Shown here in pieces: positions 62,968 through 64,000 of a stretch of 64,000 nt of DNA; position 1 is the stretch's first letter; each line of letters opens with the position of its first letter. The notes under the pieces were generated by a model. It searched no databases, was not told the DNA's origin, and worked only from the letters and a program-made list of their open reading frames with translations. This stretch comes from Nitrosomonas ureae (GTDB lineage: Bacteria; Pseudomonadota; Gammaproteobacteria; Burkholderiales; Nitrosomonadaceae): positions 62,001 to 126,000 of the forward strand of contig NZ_FNUX01000004.1 of NCBI RefSeq assembly GCF_900108305.1, written 5' to 3'. The position numbers and the translations under genes were made by a program.

Positions 62968-64000
62968 TTACTTGGCGCGCGCAGCTTGGTAGCTGGCCTT
63001 GTTACCGTTATTACTCCGAAAAGAATTTCCGCGATTGTCGGGGCCGATGGTGCGAGCGCCCTGTCCATTGCGATTCCTGCCGGATTCACCTGTTGCGCCG
63101 AAGCCTGGACGACTGTCAAAACCGGAAAAAGGCGCGCGTTTGCGTTTTTGCGTAACGTTAGGCGTGCCTCTGGGGCCATTATTGTGGAAACGTGGTTTGA
63201 TACGGGGCTCAAGACCGGGGATGATATGCGATGCAATGCGCTGACCGGTATAACGTTCGATTTTTGTCAGGTGCATGCTGTCTTTCACCGATGCGAATGA
63301 AACTGCCACGCCTGTTGCACCTGCGCGGCCGGTGCGACCAATACGATGGACATAATCTTCGGCGAATTTGGGTAAGTCAAAATTGATGACATGGGTGATA
63401 TCAGCGACATCAATGCCACGGGCGGCGACATCGGTTGCGACCAATACGCGCAGGCCGCCATTGCGCAGACGGGTCAGGGTACGGTTACGCTCGCGCTGAT
63501 TCATGTCGCCATGAAGTGCGGCGGCGGCGTAGCCCTGAGCGTACAGGTTGTCTGCCAGTGAATCGGCGTCACGCTTGGTGGCGGTGAAGACGATGGCTTG
63601 CTTCAATTTTTCGTCGCGCAGTACATGATTCAGCAGGCGGTTTTTGTGCGACATATCGTCGGCATAATGCAATCGTTGTTCGATATTATCGAGTTTGGAT
63701 TTAGGCGATGAAACTTGGATACGTTTTGGTGTTTTTAATAATTTTGCGGCAACTTTGTCGATTGCGTTGTCCAGTGTGGCGGAGAACAGTAATGTTTGCC
63801 GGGTAGCCGGCGTGGCGGCCGCTATGGTTTCGACATCCTCAATGAAACCCATATCCAGCATACGATCAGCTTCGTCCAGTACAAGCATTTGCAAGCGTTT
63901 GAAGTCGATGCGTCCGCGTTGAATATGATCGATCAATCGTCCTGGCGTGGCTACCAGAATATCAACAGATTGTGACAACAATTTGTTCTGCAATGGATAG
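62968..64000 (-). CDS. rhlE: DEAD-box RNA helicase, RhlE-like, 5' end cut by window
   Basis: The gene is open to the right edge, so the first part (Q motif, Walker A) is missing. Visible motifs are ATPGRLIDH, VLDEADRMLDMGF (DEAD), LFSATL, IVFTATKRDADSLADNL, LVATDVAARGID and HRIGRTGRAG. The C-terminal tail (about 80 residues) is rich in Gly, Arg and Asn, as in RhlE-type proteins that bind RNA. Unwinds RNA in ribosome assembly or mRNA decay. The apparent start at 63993 (TTG) is an artefact of the edge. Confidence 0.9.
   Translation of the reverse strand, partial: YPLQNKLLSQSVDILVATPGRLIDHIQRGRIDFKRLQMLVLDEADRMLDMGFIEDVETIAAATPATRQTLLFSATLDNAIDKVAAKLLKTPKRIQVSSPKSKLDNIEQRLHYADDMSHKNRLLNHVLRDEKLKQAIVFTATKRDADSLADNLYAQGYAAAALHGDMNQRERNRTLTRLRNGGLRVLVATDVAARGIDVADITHVINFDLPKFAEDYVHRIGRTGRAGATGVAVSFASVKDSMHLTKIERYTGQRIASHIIPGLEPRIKPRFHNNGPRGTPNVTQKRKRAPFSGFDSRPGFGATGESGRNRNGQGARTIGPDNRGNSFRSNNGNKASYQAARAK

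Overview
The window looks like chromosomal DNA of a betaproteobacterium, most probably a Nitrosomonas-type ammonia oxidiser. This is inference: no amo, hao or rRNA gene is present. The supporting signs are moderate-to-low GC, a cluster of copper proteins (two cupredoxin proteins and a multicopper oxidase), an SbtA-type bicarbonate transporter with a PII-like partner as expected of an autotroph, and a gene set (dapB-bamE-fur, hemE, aroK-aroB-dgt, rlpA) typical of proteobacteria. No rRNA, tRNA, CRISPR array or complete insertion sequence was recognised.

Layout. 1-1479: rlpA start and agmatinase. 1534-5614: leftward cluster of a Gly-rich outer-membrane barrel protein, a DUF5666 protein with GGIGGTG repeats, and a DUF6502 protein. 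5810-10339: exported proteins, including a cupredoxin/beta-propeller fusion, an RTX-like protein and a coiled-coil barrel protein. 10574-15527: a GGDEF-EAL hybrid, a Crp/Fnr regulator and small envelope proteins. 15733-24513: LemA and GIDE proteins, a polyphosphate pair (CYTH-CHAD and PPK2), isoaspartyl peptidase, L,D-transpeptidase, a J-domain protein and two tandem DUF3467-like paralogues. 24694-32053: a membrane-anchored copper oxidase and cupredoxin pair, divergent from an RND efflux pump. 32334-41435: four tandem giant paralogues, each with seven FG-GAP blades plus a C-terminal RTX-like module, and one degraded fragment, followed by a TIGR03032 gene. 42882-56473: housekeeping genes (fused aroKB, dgt, hemE, a two-component system, sbtA with its PII partner, plsC, apaH, dapB, bamE, fur, mltB-like, mdh). 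56990-58268: two envelope proteins. 58820-62459: a visibly GC-richer P-type ATPase and tandem universal stress protein. 62968-64000: a truncated RhlE-type helicase.

The most unusual part is the FG-GAP/RTX array. Four proteins of about 640-675 residues each carry exactly seven GDxNGDGxDD calcium-loop repeats and no signal peptide. They end in an RTX-like segment, which suggests export by a type I system encoded elsewhere. They lie in line with near-identical spacers, and the first has lost its ATG start (ATA). They look like a recently amplified family of secreted or surface integrin-alpha-like propellers.

Several neighbouring genes appear to work together: polyphosphate use (PPK2 with CHAD), inorganic carbon uptake (SbtA with PII), copper handling (multicopper oxidase with cupredoxin), aromatic amino-acid synthesis (AroK fused to AroB), and signal transduction (response regulator with kinase).
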